From a bacterium (GTDB taxonomy: Bacteria; UBP6; JAFGXH01), in contig JAFGXH010000267.1 in NCBI GenBank assembly GCA_016936735.1, positions 1 to 45,929 on the forward strand: 45,929 bases of DNA. The letters are read 5' to 3'. Shown piece by piece: positions 14,831 to 23,519 of this stretch. A program made the position numbers and the translations under genes. Position 1 is the stretch's first letter. Every line of letters begins with the position of its first letter. The notes beneath the pieces are model-generated. The model was given only the letters and a program-made list of their open reading frames with translations. It was not told where the DNA came from and did not search any database.

Positions 14831-16018
14831 ATGGTTATTGTATTTATTTTAACTTTTGGGGTGATTTTCTTTTTTTGGCTTGAGTACTTTCTTCATGTAA
14901 AACATCTAAAATCCATAAAAATTAGAGTTCATGTTAATGGCACTCGAGGAAAATCATCAGTAACTCGTCTTATTGCTGCTGCTTTAAGAGAGAATGGTAT
15001 TAAAACTTTTGCAAAAACAACTGGAACTTTGCCAAGAATGATTCTTGATGATGAGAAGGAGTATCCAATATATCGTCCATCAAAAGCAAATATTATTGAG
15101 CAGGTTAGAATTGTTACTTTTGCTTCGTTAAACAGTGCAGAGGCCTTAGTAATTGAGTGTATGGCTTTACAACCAAGACTACAATCTTTGGCTGAACTAA
15201 AATTAGTAAAAGCAACTCATGGTGTTATTACAAATGCAAGACCTGACCATCTGGATGTAATGGGACCAGAGGAGAAAGATGTTGCACTTGCACTACTTGC
15301 AACAACACCAAAACAGGGTAAGCTGTTTACTGCAGAAAGAGATTACCGTGAAACATTTAAAATGGCCTGTGATGACAGAAAAACAGCTCTTAATATTGTT
15401 GAGGAGAGTGAATTAGATGAAATTACAGATGAAGAGTTACTAGGATTCTCTTATGTTGAGCATAAAGAGAATATTGCTCTTGCTCTTAAAGTTTGCAAAG
15501 ATATTGGTCTACCAAGAGATATCTCTTTAAGAGGTATGACTAAAGTTAAACCAGACCCTGGAGCTATGACAGAGCATAAAGTTAACTTTTTTGGAAGAGA
15601 TATTGTTTTTGTTAATGGTTTTGCTGCAAATGATCCTGAATCAACAGAGAGAATTTGGAATATGGCAGTTACAAAACATTCAGAATATGCTAAAAAGATA
15701 ATGATTGTTAATTGTCGTTCAGATAGACCTGATAGAACTAGACAATTGGCAGAGGTTGTAACTCAATGGAGTCCTGCAGATAACTATGTTCTTGTTGGTT
15801 CTGGAACATATATTTTTGTAAAAATAGCGGTTAAACTTGGTGTGGATCCTCGAATAATTATTAATGGTGAGGATATGAGTACTGAGAAGGTTGTTGAGGA
15901 GATTTTAGGATTAATTAGAAAAAGTGCAATGGTTATGGGAATTGCAAATATTGCTGGTCCAGGTCTTGAATTAACAGCCTATTTTAAAAATAGAGCCATA
16001 ATTGAGGATGAAGAGTAA
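14831..16018 (+). CDS. pgsB: Poly-gamma-glutamate synthase subunit PgsB/CapB
   Basis: An ATP-dependent Mur-ligase-like amide ligase that extends gamma-linked polyglutamate at the inner face of the membrane. It has 395 residues, the usual length. An N-terminal membrane segment (~residues 3-21) is followed by the P-loop NGTRGKSS (residues 36-43), TTGTLPRMI, the conserved ALVIECMALQP and NARPDHLDVMG (Mur-ligase-type motif), and RSDRPDRTRQ. It is followed by pgsC and pgsW. The ribosome binding site is weak (GAGTAA). In relatives the product is a capsule or secreted polymer; which amino acid is polymerised here cannot be read from sequence. Confidence 0.93.
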   Translation: MVIVFILTFGVIFFFWLEYFLHVKHLKSIKIRVHVNGTRGKSSVTRLIAAALRENGIKTFAKTTGTLPRMILDDEKEYPIYRPSKANIIEQVRIVTFASLNSAEALVIECMALQPRLQSLAELKLVKATHGVITNARPDHLDVMGPEEKDVALALLATTPKQGKLFTAERDYRETFKMACDDRKTALNIVEESELDEITDEELLGFSYVEHKENIALALKVCKDIGLPRDISLRGMTKVKPDPGAMTEHKVNFFGRDIVFVNGFAANDPESTERIWNMAVTKHSEYAKKIMIVNCRSDRPDRTRQLAEVVTQWSPADNYVLVGSGTYIFVKIAVKLGVDPRIIINGEDMSTEKVVEEILGLIRKSAMVMGIANIAGPGLELTAYFKNRAIIEDEE

Positions 16019-16059
16019 AATTTTTTAAATGAACATTTCCCTATTTTTAAGGAGGAATT

Positions 16060-16533
16060 GTGGATGATGTTTTAATGATTACCAATATTGTGACATTGTC
16101 AATAACAATAGGGCTTATTGTAAGTCTTATTTTTTCTGAATTTTTCGGAATTGCAGCTGGTGGAATGGTTGTTCCTGGTTATATGGCTCTTTTTATAAAT
16201 AAGCCAACAGTGATTGTTTTAACTCTATTAATAAGTTTTCTTACCTATTTTATTGTTCACTCTCTTAGCTCATTTATGATTATTTATGGAAGAAGAAGAA
16301 CTGTTTTAATGATTTTAATTGGATTTATTCTTGGTTGGTTTATAAAAACTATTGGTACAATACCTCTAGGAACTGCATCAATTGATTTAAATGTTGTTGG
16401 ATATATTATTCCAGGTCTCATTGCTATTTGGATTGATCGTCAAGGTGCAATTGAGACATATTCAGCACTTATAACATCAAGTATTGTTGTAAGATTAATT
16501 CTTCTATTAGTTGTTGGTGCGGAGGTGTTATGA
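16060..16533 (+). CDS. pgsC: Poly-gamma-glutamate biosynthesis membrane protein PgsC/CapC
   Basis: A 157-residue integral membrane protein, the obligate partner of PgsB. It shows about five hydrophobic segments with the family's N-terminal pattern (GLIVSLIFSEFFGIAAGGMVVPGYMAL) and GRRRTVLMILIGFILGW. The start is GTG at 16060 with AAGGAGGA directly upstream (16049-16056). It lies 41 nt after pgsB and overlaps pgsW by ATGA. Length and topology are normal for CapC/PgsC. Confidence 0.92.
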   Translation: MDDVLMITNIVTLSITIGLIVSLIFSEFFGIAAGGMVVPGYMALFINKPTVIVLTLLISFLTYFIVHSLSSFMIIYGRRRTVLMILIGFILGWFIKTIGTIPLGTASIDLNVVGYIIPGLIAIWIDRQGAIETYSALITSSIVVRLILLLVVGAEVL

Positions 16534-17672
16534 AAAAACTATACTGGAAACCAGGAAAAATATCTTGGAAAATACATTTTATAATTGCAATTGTTGCAGT
16601 TGTTGGAATGTTATCTGTTGAACTTTTTAAAAATAAAATAAATACTCCATATCATAATAGAAAAGTTAAGGCTGCAAGAGTTATGAAAAACGGTATGGAT
16701 GTTTTAAAAGAGTATAGATTAAAAAATATTGGTCCAATTGATTTAGAGATGGATCCAGCAGCATCTGGAATTATTGGAATGTTATTATCTCCAATAACAA
16801 GTAATACAGGCTATCACTCCGCAAAATTAACAACAGTTAACCCAAATTGGGCTGCTGCTATGGTTGATATGTTGATAAAAGCAGGTGTTAGAGAGGGAGA
16901 TACTATTGCAGCAGCCTTTTCAGGCTCTTTTCCTCTCATGAATCTTGCTCTTTTATCTGCTGCTGAGGTTATGAAACTTAAGGTAGTTATTATAACAAGT
17001 AGTGCTGGTTCAACTTGGGGTGCAAATATTCCAGGTTTCTCTTGGTTAGATATGGAGCATATTTTGTATGAAAAAAGAGTTATCACAAACCACTCTATTG
17101 CGGCATCTATTGGTGGCTCTAAAGATAGAGGTCTTGGAATGAGTAAAGAGGGACGTGATATTCTTAAAAACACAATACAAAAATATGGAATCAGATTTAT
17201 TGATACAAAAGAGGAGATAGAGAATGTTGATTTAAGAATGGATATCTATAAGTCATATATGGATGATTCAAGATATGCAGCATTTGTAAATGTTGGTGGT
17301 GGAACAATCTCTGTTGGAAGTAGTGTTGGTAAAAAACTATTTAAACCAGGAGTTACTCTAAATCCAACACATAAAGCACTAAGTATTGATAGTGTCATGA
17401 GCCGTTTTGGTAAAGAGGGAGTTCCTATTATTCATATCACATCAATTGAGACTCTTGCTGCAAAATATAAATTTCCTGTTGCACCAACAAAAATACAGAG
17501 TGTTGGAGAGGGTGAGTTTTTTGTGAAATTTGAGTATGATAAAAAGATTATTATATTTACTCTTTTAGCCCTTATAACACTATTGATTATTTTTATTAAA
17601 ATGGATATTGGATATAGAATATTCAATACAAAAAAGGTATCAAAATCAAGTACTCCTGGACAAATGGTTTAA
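16530..17672 (+). CDS. pgsW: Poly-gamma-glutamate system protein PgsW
   Basis: A 380-residue membrane-anchored protein of the poly-gamma-glutamate system family. Membrane segments lie at ~residues 14-33 and ~340-360, leaving a large central domain (DPAASGIIGMLLSPIT, AAAFSGSFPLMNLALL, NVGGGTISVGSS) on one side of the membrane. This family occurs next to pgsB/pgsC in diderms and its biochemical role is not settled. Translation is coupled to pgsC by a 4-nt overlap. The operon ends here with a strong terminator. No pgsA/capA (export/anchoring) gene follows, which is unusual compared with Bacillus-type clusters. Confidence 0.85.
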   Translation: MKKLYWKPGKISWKIHFIIAIVAVVGMLSVELFKNKINTPYHNRKVKAARVMKNGMDVLKEYRLKNIGPIDLEMDPAASGIIGMLLSPITSNTGYHSAKLTTVNPNWAAAMVDMLIKAGVREGDTIAAAFSGSFPLMNLALLSAAEVMKLKVVIITSSAGSTWGANIPGFSWLDMEHILYEKRVITNHSIAASIGGSKDRGLGMSKEGRDILKNTIQKYGIRFIDTKEEIENVDLRMDIYKSYMDDSRYAAFVNVGGGTISVGSSVGKKLFKPGVTLNPTHKALSIDSVMSRFGKEGVPIIHITSIETLAAKYKFPVAPTKIQSVGEGEFFVKFEYDKKIIIFTLLALITLLIIFIKMDIGYRIFNTKKVSKSSTPGQMV

Positions 17673-17675
17673 TTT

Positions 17676-17698
17676 TTCCCCCAAAGGGGGAAGTTTTT
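17676..17698 (+). terminator. Rho-independent terminator of pgsBCW
   Basis: TTCCCCC-AAA-GGGGGAA (17676-17692) followed by GTTTTT, four bases after the pgsW stop. The only G/C-rich tract in the area. On the opposite strand no U-run follows, so it is directional. Confidence 0.9.
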
Positions 17699-17701
17699 AA
17701 A

Positions 17702-17758
17702 CTATTTTTTCATCCATTCCCAAAAACCAAGAAATGATGACCAAAAATTTGAACTCAT
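17702..17758 (-). CDS. 18-residue microprotein
   Basis: A minus-strand frame encodes MSSNFWSSFLGFWEWMKK and stops at TAG. It is preceded by a perfect Shine-Dalgarno AAGGAGG (17763-17769) 4 nt before the ATG, and by a promoter TTGACA-16-TATATT at 17861-17834, giving a ~60-nt leader. The peptide has three Trp, four Phe and a basic end, which would suit a membrane-surface amphipathic helix. It converges on pgsW. No family is known to me; it might be a small membrane peptide, a leader peptide, or a modulator of the neighbouring polymer synthase. Combined promoter and ribosome binding site make chance unlikely, but expression is unproven. Confidence 0.6.
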   Translation of the reverse strand: MSSNFWSSFLGFWEWMKK

Positions 17759-17833
17759 TTCTCCTCCTTAAAAAAATTAATTGTGAACATTTTAGAAAAA
17801 TAATGTGATATTTTTATAAACACTCACATATTG

Positions 17834-17861
17834 AATATAACATATTTTTTATTTTTGTCAA
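17834..17861 (-). promoter_or_regulatory. Sigma-70 promoter for the 18-residue microgene
   Basis: Read on the minus strand, TTGACA (17861-17856) and TATATT (17839-17834) are separated by 16 bp. The next feature downstream on that strand is the AAGGAGG and ATG of the microgene. Confidence 0.6.
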
Positions 17862-18019
17862 GTTTTATAGAGTTTAGGTTTTGAAAAGAGAGTCTATTAT
17901 ATCTATTAAGTGGTATATTTTTATGATTTTTAAAAAATTAAATTGCTAAATAGTATATTTTCTTGTTTTTTTAGAAAATTAATTTAATAATATTTAGGTT
18001 TTTATTTTATGGAACATAA

Positions 18020-19672
18020 ATGTTAGAGAATAGTATAAAAATAGGTTTTTTAGGTGGTGTTGGTCAGTTTGGAATGAATTTAACTTTTTATGAAACCCCA
18101 AACTGTGGCTTTATTATTGATAGTGGTTCTCTTTTTGCAACAGAGGATTGGCCAGGAGTTGAGTATCTTTATCCAGATTTCTCATATTTGGTTGAAAATA
18201 AAGAAAAATTCTCTCTTCTAATAATAACACATGCTCATGAAGATCACATTGGTTCTATTGTTCATCTTATAAAAGTTCTTCAATTAAAAATTTTATCAAC
18301 AGAGTTTACTATCTCTCTCATAAAAGAGAAGATAAATGAGGAAGAGGATTATATTGAGCCTGAATTTATTGTAATTAAGTCAACAGATAGTTTTGAATAT
18401 AACTCTTTTATTTTTGAATTCATACCAGTTACACACTCAATAATAGACTCATTAGGAATTATTATTCATTCAGATGCAGGTGTAATTTTTCATATATCCG
18501 ATTTTAGGATAGATAATGAGAATAAAGAGATTCTTAAAGGAAAAATATTAGATATAAAAAATATTTATGGAGAGATATCTTTATTACTTCTTGATAGCAG
18601 TAACTCTGAAAGTAAAAAAGGGGCCTCTGAAAAAGATGTTTATTTAAGATTAAAGGATATTGTTCCAAATTCTCCTCAAAAGATATTTATAACAATGTTT
18701 GCATCAAATGTTGAAAGATTTAGAAATATACTAAAAATTGCTGAGGAGAATAATAGAAAAGTCATTCTTTTAGGAAGATCCCTTTATAGATATTTTTCTG
18801 TTGCTCAAAAAATTGGATATATTTCAGAAAATACACCTATTGTTCCTGTTGAAAACTATTTTGCTCATAGAGATGAGAAATATATTTTTATAACAACAGG
18901 AAGTCAGGGTGAACCATTTAGTGCATTATCAAATCTTGCATTCTCAAATTTTCAAAAAATAGAGCTTGAAATGGGAGATTTGGTTATTTTTTCAAGTAGA
19001 CCAATTCCTGGAAATGAGAAATCTGTTTATAAAATAATTAATCAAATAGCAAAAAAGGGGGGGGAGTTGCTATATTGGAGACACTTTAGTGATCTTCATG
19101 CATCTGGTCATGCTTCAGCCGATGAACTTTCTGAGTTTATATCAATAATATCTCCTAAATGTTTTATTCCAATTCATGGAGAGTATAGGCATCTTATTGA
19201 AAATAGAGCTTTAGCAATAAAATCAGGAGTTAATTTAGATAATTGTGTAATTCCAGAGGTTGGTTCTCAATTTATACTTAATAGTAATAGATTAGAGTCT
19301 GGAGATATTATTCCAACCAACATAAAAATAATGGATAAAACAGGTATTGATGATGTAGACCCATTAATAATAAAAGAGAGAGACTCTATGGAGTTTGGTT
19401 GTATTGTTATATCTGTTATACTATTAGAAAATGATGGTAGAGTATTAAAAGATCCTTTAATAATAAGTCGTGGATTTGTTTTTGAAGAGCATTTTGAGGA
19501 GCTTATTTTAGCTCTTTCTCAGCTTGTTAGAAGAGAGGTAGAATCTATTAAATTTCCAGAATCTCTTGATTATGCCTACACTAGTATGGTAATAAAAAAG
19601 GGGGTTAAAAGATTTTTAAAAAAAAGATTTCTGGCAATCCCATTTATTTTTCCAATTGTTCAGTATCTGTAG
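18020..19672 (+). CDS. rnj: Ribonuclease J
   Basis: A 550-residue cytoplasmic metallo-beta-lactamase/beta-CASP ribonuclease with 5'-3' exonuclease and endonuclease activity on RNA. Opening GGVGQFGMNL, then metal-binding THAHEDH (H71, H73, D75, H76), H139 (PVTHS) and D161 (SDFRID), and the RNase J signatures LHASGHASADEL and PIHGEYRHL. Length is normal for the family. GGAAC lies about 7 nt before the ATG. The next gene starts 9 nt downstream of the stop, so the two are probably co-transcribed. No RNase E is visible in the window; RNase J may be the main mRNA-decay enzyme. Confidence 0.93.
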   Translation: MLENSIKIGFLGGVGQFGMNLTFYETPNCGFIIDSGSLFATEDWPGVEYLYPDFSYLVENKEKFSLLIITHAHEDHIGSIVHLIKVLQLKILSTEFTISLIKEKINEEEDYIEPEFIVIKSTDSFEYNSFIFEFIPVTHSIIDSLGIIIHSDAGVIFHISDFRIDNENKEILKGKILDIKNIYGEISLLLLDSSNSESKKGASEKDVYLRLKDIVPNSPQKIFITMFASNVERFRNILKIAEENNRKVILLGRSLYRYFSVAQKIGYISENTPIVPVENYFAHRDEKYIFITTGSQGEPFSALSNLAFSNFQKIELEMGDLVIFSSRPIPGNEKSVYKIINQIAKKGGELLYWRHFSDLHASGHASADELSEFISIISPKCFIPIHGEYRHLIENRALAIKSGVNLDNCVIPEVGSQFILNSNRLESGDIIPTNIKIMDKTGIDDVDPLIIKERDSMEFGCIVISVILLENDGRVLKDPLIISRGFVFEEHFEELILALSQLVRREVESIKFPESLDYAYTSMVIKKGVKRFLKKRFLAIPFIFPIVQYL

Positions 19673-19681
19673 GGGGCTAAC

Positions 19682-20266
19682 TTGTTAAATATAATAAAAA
19701 CATCTCTTTTTTTCACATTTTTTTTTAGTATATTAATTTTATCAAGTTGTGATAAAATTAAAGATAGTTCTCAAAAAACTATAAATCAGGCTCCACCAGC
19801 AGGAAAAACTCAAAAAGATACTAAAATAGTATCAATTAATAGGCCCAAAAATATTGATGGAACAAAATATAGTTTTAAAAATTTAACATTCTATCTTGAT
19901 AACTCATTTATAAAAAAAGATGAAAAAAACTATTTTGGTGAACAGGGAATAAATATATCTATTGATATAGACTCAACATCTCTATCAGCTAAAGATTATT
20001 CTGAATTTGTTTTTAATACAATTCAAAAAGAGTATCCAAGATATGTTCTTTTTGAAGAGGAGAGTTTCATTTTAAATGGAGTTAACTCTTTTAAAGTGAC
20101 TCATATTTTTGATAAAATAAAATATTTAATTCAACAGGAGACTATTATTATCCCAAATAATAGTGATATCTATATTTTTACAATAACAGGTAAAAAACAG
20201 GATATAGAGCAAAATAAAGATAAAATTAATCTAATTTTCTCAACAATTGAGATTCAAAACATCTAA
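19682..20266 (+). CDS. Lipoprotein, possible PsbP/DcrB-like fold
   Basis: A 194-residue lipoprotein starting at TTG 19682, with AGGGGG about 6 nt upstream (19671-19676). Signal peptide ends LILSSC (Cys23), followed by a short Gln/Pro/Lys linker. The mature part (NLTFYLDNSFIKKDE...FEEESFILNGVNSFKVTHIF...IIIPNNSDIYIFTITGKKQD) has the size and strand pattern of PsbP/DcrB-like (DUF1795) proteins; that is a fold guess. It follows the RNase J gene by 9 nt. No catalytic residues are apparent. Confidence 0.7.
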   Translation: MLNIIKTSLFFTFFFSILILSSCDKIKDSSQKTINQAPPAGKTQKDTKIVSINRPKNIDGTKYSFKNLTFYLDNSFIKKDEKNYFGEQGINISIDIDSTSLSAKDYSEFVFNTIQKEYPRYVLFEEESFILNGVNSFKVTHIFDKIKYLIQQETIIIPNNSDIYIFTITGKKQDIEQNKDKINLIFSTIEIQNI

Positions 20267-20346
20267 ATATAATTATTTTCTTGAATATTTTTCAGAATTT
20301 TAGTAACAAATAGTCTGAGTTTTTTTCTTGTTTTTATGGAGTTTCT

Positions 20347-21009
20347 ATGGATTTAGATCAAATATATGGCTATTTAGCAACAAAATATGGTGCTCTTCCA
20401 GATAATGAAGAGGATTTATCTATTTGGTGTGAAAATATTTTCAATAATGGTAATGAAGAGGATCAAAAAGCAATTGTGACACTCTATTTATATAATTCAA
20501 TACCAATAAAAAATGAGAATGATTTTTTTAAATGGAAAATAAGAGCTGCAAAATTAAATTTTATTAATAATTTAAAGGAGCTAAGAATAGAGTTTTATCA
20601 AGGCTTTGGTAATGAAGATGATAGAGTTTTCTTTGTTGAATGGATGACTGAATTAGCAACAGTTGGAGATATTGAGGCTCAAATATTTTTAGGACATATC
20701 TATAGTGCTGGTATAGGTGTTTTAAAAGATGAAGATTCAGCCTTTGTTTGGTATGAAAAAGCTGCAAATCAGAATCATGGAGGGGCTCAACTAAAAGTTG
20801 GAGATACATTTTTTTCTAAAAATATGTATGAGGAGGCTTTTATTTGGTATGAAAAAGCTGCATCTAATGGTATAAAAACCTCCTATTTACGTTTGAGTAA
20901 AATGTATAAAATGGGAATGGGAACACCTCAAAATGATGAAAAGTCAAAAGAGTGGTATCAAAAAGCATTAAAATCAATTGTTCCAACAGCAAAAAAATCT
21001 ACTAAATAG
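20347..21009 (+). CDS. Sel1-repeat protein
   Basis: A 220-residue protein with no signal peptide, so probably cytoplasmic. From about residue 105 it has three Sel1-type helical repeats (AQIFLGHIYSAGIGVLKDEDSAFVWYEKAA, AQLKVGDTFFSKNMYEEAFIWYEKAA, SYLRLSKMYKMGMGTPQNDEKSKEWYQKA). Such repeats form protein-binding scaffolds. The N-terminal 100 residues are helical and not assigned. GGAG lies 6 nt before the ATG. The 80-nt gap from the lipoprotein gene leaves open whether it has its own promoter. Confidence 0.8.
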   Translation: MDLDQIYGYLATKYGALPDNEEDLSIWCENIFNNGNEEDQKAIVTLYLYNSIPIKNENDFFKWKIRAAKLNFINNLKELRIEFYQGFGNEDDRVFFVEWMTELATVGDIEAQIFLGHIYSAGIGVLKDEDSAFVWYEKAANQNHGGAQLKVGDTFFSKNMYEEAFIWYEKAASNGIKTSYLRLSKMYKMGMGTPQNDEKSKEWYQKALKSIVPTAKKSTK

Positions 21010-21027
21010 ACAACAAATAGACATGAA

Positions 21028-21065
21028 TTTAAGAGTTTAGATTTTAAGAAAAATCTACACTTAAA
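21028..21065. repeat. Bulged hairpin downstream of the Sel1 gene
   Basis: TAGATTTT (21038-21045) pairs with AAAATCTA (21050-21057) around AAGA; an outer TTTAAG/CTTAAA (21028-21033, 21060-21065) can pair as well. It lies 19 nt after the Sel1 stop. No U-run follows, so it may stabilise the mRNA 3' end rather than terminate. Confidence 0.4.
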
Positions 21066-21302
21066 ATAGTAGTTTTAAATGTTTAAGTTATATAATCAAT
21101 TAAAACAGTATAGAATAAACTATATTTTTAAAATTTTGACCTTTAATCCCCTTTTTGATAGAATAAATACAACAAAAACTATGACTTTTTGTTAAAAATA
21201 TAACAAATCATATAAAATTATTATCTTTTTATTTAGTTTTATATCTATTTTATTCAAAATATATCAAATTAGTGATATTTCTGTTTTAAAGGAGAGAATT
21301 TT

Positions 21303-22715
21303 ATGCTTTATCTTATAACATTTTTTGTTTTATTTTCTAATTCACAAACAACAATTGATAAATTTTTTCTTGATGAAGCATTTAAAGATACAGAGATAAG
21401 CTTTTCAGTAATAGATAAAAAGGGAGATAAATTAGTTGGAATAAATCCAGAAAAATCTTTAAATCAGGCAAGTGTTTCCAAATTAATAATAACATTAGCA
21501 GCTTTAAAAGAGTTAACTTTAGGTTTTAGATTTAAAACAGATTTCTATACATCTGTTGAGTTACCTAAAAATGGGATTTTAGATGGTGATTTAATTATAA
21601 AATCCTATGGAGACCCTAATTTAGAGACAGAGGATTTATATAAAATTGTTGATGATTTAAAATTAAGAGGATTAAAAGAGATAAAGGGTAAAATTATATT
21701 TGATTTTAGCTTTTTTGATAAAAATCAAAATATATATACACTAAAATATGAGGATGACTCAAGATCCTATGCTGCTTTAAACTCTGTTGCTCCACTAAAC
21801 TATAATGCTTTTAAATTCTCAATTACTCCAGCTGAAAAAGAGGATGAGTTAGCAAATATAACACTTCTCCATCCAATTAGTAGATTAATTGATATTAAAA
21901 ATGAGCTTAAAACAACAAATAAAAGATCATCTTTTAAAATTGAGACAGATCCTCTTAAAAATGGAAAGACAGAGCTTAAAATAGTTGGAAGAGTTAATAT
22001 AAATTCAAAACCTATGGTTTTTTATAGAAAAATACACAATCCAGATGCAGTTTTTACCTCAACATTAAGATATATTCTTATTACCTCAGGAATAAAAGTT
22101 AAGAAAAAAAATCAAATAGTTTATGATAACACTTTAAATTATGATAATTTTACTGAATTTTATACTTTTTATACAAGAAATATTCTTGATACACTAATAT
22201 TAATGAATCGCTATAGCAATAATTTTATTGCAGAACAGCTCCTAAAAATTATTGGAAAAACAGATGAAAAATCTGCAAGTTGGGAGGAGGGGATAAAAAA
22301 AGTAAAAAATATTTTAAATAATGATGTAAAATTAAAAGAGAATTCATACAATTATGTAAATGCCTCTGGACTAAATGATGCAAATTTTTTTAGTTCTGAA
22401 CAGATGACAAAAATTCTACAGTATATATATAATAATTTTGACTATAAATGGTATGTTTTATCAACTCTTCCTAAAATGGGAATATCAGGAACAATGAGGA
22501 GATATTGCTTAAGTAATGATTGTAAAGGGAATATCATTGCAAAAACAGGCTCTTTACGCTCAACAGTCTCTCTTGCAGGTTTTTTAAAAGGGGAAAAAGA
22601 TATATATATATTCTCCTTATCAGTAGCTTTTGAACCATCCAAAAAACGATTTAAGGAGATTTTACAAAAAACAAAAGAGATATTTAATGATGTTATTGAT
22701 AATGGTGAGTTATAA
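21303..22715 (+). CDS. dacB: D-alanyl-D-alanine carboxypeptidase/endopeptidase (PBP4, peptidase S13)
   Basis: A periplasmic peptidoglycan peptidase that trims pentapeptides or cuts cross-links. It has 470 residues, normal for PBP4. The three penicillin-binding motifs are present: SVSK (S57-K60), SNN (S305-N307) and KTG (K414-G416). Between the first and second motifs lies the typical insertion (GDLIIKSYGDPNLETEDLYKI). The N-terminus MLYLITFFVLFSNS is a short signal peptide. AAAGGAG sits about 8 nt before the ATG. It appears monocistronic: nearly 300 bp of AT-rich DNA precede it and a long inverted repeat follows it. Confidence 0.93.
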   Translation: MLYLITFFVLFSNSQTTIDKFFLDEAFKDTEISFSVIDKKGDKLVGINPEKSLNQASVSKLIITLAALKELTLGFRFKTDFYTSVELPKNGILDGDLIIKSYGDPNLETEDLYKIVDDLKLRGLKEIKGKIIFDFSFFDKNQNIYTLKYEDDSRSYAALNSVAPLNYNAFKFSITPAEKEDELANITLLHPISRLIDIKNELKTTNKRSSFKIETDPLKNGKTELKIVGRVNINSKPMVFYRKIHNPDAVFTSTLRYILITSGIKVKKKNQIVYDNTLNYDNFTEFYTFYTRNILDTLILMNRYSNNFIAEQLLKIIGKTDEKSASWEEGIKKVKNILNNDVKLKENSYNYVNASGLNDANFFSSEQMTKILQYIYNNFDYKWYVLSTLPKMGISGTMRRYCLSNDCKGNIIAKTGSLRSTVSLAGFLKGEKDIYIFSLSVAFEPSKKRFKEILQKTKEIFNDVIDNGEL

Positions 22716-22776
22716 AATATATGAAATTCTAAATATAAATTGAAATAATTTATTTGATTAATAGTTTGATTAATGT

Positions 22777-22811
22777 TTTTCATAAAAATAAAATTGCTAT
22801 TTTTATGAAAA
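22777..22811. repeat. 14-bp inverted repeat between dacB and slyD
   Basis: TTTTCATAAAAATA (22777-22790) and its exact complement (22798-22811) flank a 7-nt centre. It lies 54 bp before the slyD start. No U-run follows on either strand, so an operator or mRNA leader hairpin is more likely than a terminator. Confidence 0.65.
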
Positions 22812-22864
22812 TTTGATAAAAAAAGGGGTGGATTTTTTTCCTATTATTTTTTTTAAGGAGTTAA

Positions 22865-23446
22865 ATGAAAGTTTCATTAGACAAAGTCGTTTCAATTGAT
22901 TATACCCTTACAAATCTTGAGGGAACAGTTATTGACTCATCTGAGGGTCATGGTCCTTTATCATATCTTCATGGTCATGGAAATATTATTCCAGGACTTG
23001 AAAGAGAGCTTGAAGAGAAAGTTGTTGGAGATCAACTTAAAGTTACTGTTGAGCCAAAAGATGGTTATGGTGAAAAAAGTGATGAACTTGTTTTCTCTAT
23101 TCCTAAAGAGAATTTTGATGTAGAGGATGGAGGAATTGAGATTGGTATGCAATTTCATGCACACACTCATCATGGAGTTCAAGTATTAACTGTTGTTGGT
23201 GTTGAGGGTGAAGAGGTTGTTGTTGATGCAAATCATCCTTTAGCAGGTGTTACACTTGTTTTTGATGTAAAAGTTGTTGAGCTTCGTGATGCAACAGAAG
23301 AGGAGTTGGCTCATGGTCATGTTCATGGTGAAGAGTATGAAGATGATGAAGAGTATGAACATCATGGCTGTGGTTGTGGTTGCGAAGGTGATGACTGTGA
23401 TTGTGATTGTGATGATGAAAATTGTGACTGTGGTTGTGATTGCTAA
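22865..23446 (+). CDS. slyD: SlyD-type FKBP peptidyl-prolyl isomerase with metal-binding tail
   Basis: A cytoplasmic prolyl isomerase/chaperone and nickel or zinc store. Of its 193 residues, the FKBP core (VSIDYTL...GPLSYLHGHGNIIPGLERELEEKVVGDQ) is interrupted by the insert-in-flap chaperone domain (~70-125), and resumes at HPLAGVTLVFDVKVVEL, the SlyD signature. From residue ~150 the tail carries five His and ten Cys, mostly as C-x-C (GCGCGC, CDCDC, CDCGCDC), interspersed with Asp/Glu, as in nickel-binding SlyD of hydrogenase- or urease-bearing bacteria. AAGGAG precedes the ATG. A terminator follows 28 nt after the stop. Confidence 0.93.
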   Translation: MKVSLDKVVSIDYTLTNLEGTVIDSSEGHGPLSYLHGHGNIIPGLERELEEKVVGDQLKVTVEPKDGYGEKSDELVFSIPKENFDVEDGGIEIGMQFHAHTHHGVQVLTVVGVEGEEVVVDANHPLAGVTLVFDVKVVELRDATEEELAHGHVHGEEYEDDEEYEHHGCGCGCEGDDCDCDCDDENCDCGCDC

Positions 23447-23474
23447 TTTTAATATAAAATATTAAATTCCAGAT

Positions 23475-23503
23475 AAAAGGCAAGAGATAACTCTTGCCTT
23501 TTT
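23475..23503 (+). terminator. Rho-independent terminator between slyD and lepB
   Basis: AAAAGGCAAGAG (23475-23486), loop ATAA, CTCTTGCCTTTTT (23491-23503). It ends only 16 nt before the lepB start, so lepB must depend on read-through or a promoter overlapping this region. Confidence 0.9.
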
Positions 23504-23519
23504 AAATTATAGGGTTACA

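Larger units (their letters stand above)
17673..18019. other. Intergenic stretch holding terminator and minus-strand microgene
   Basis: This 347-bp gap contains the pgs terminator, the 18-codon minus-strand frame at 17702-17758 and its promoter at 17834-17861. The remaining part up to RNase J (17870-18019) is AT-rich and shows no clear element beyond GGAAC about 7 nt before the RNase J start. Confidence 0.6.
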
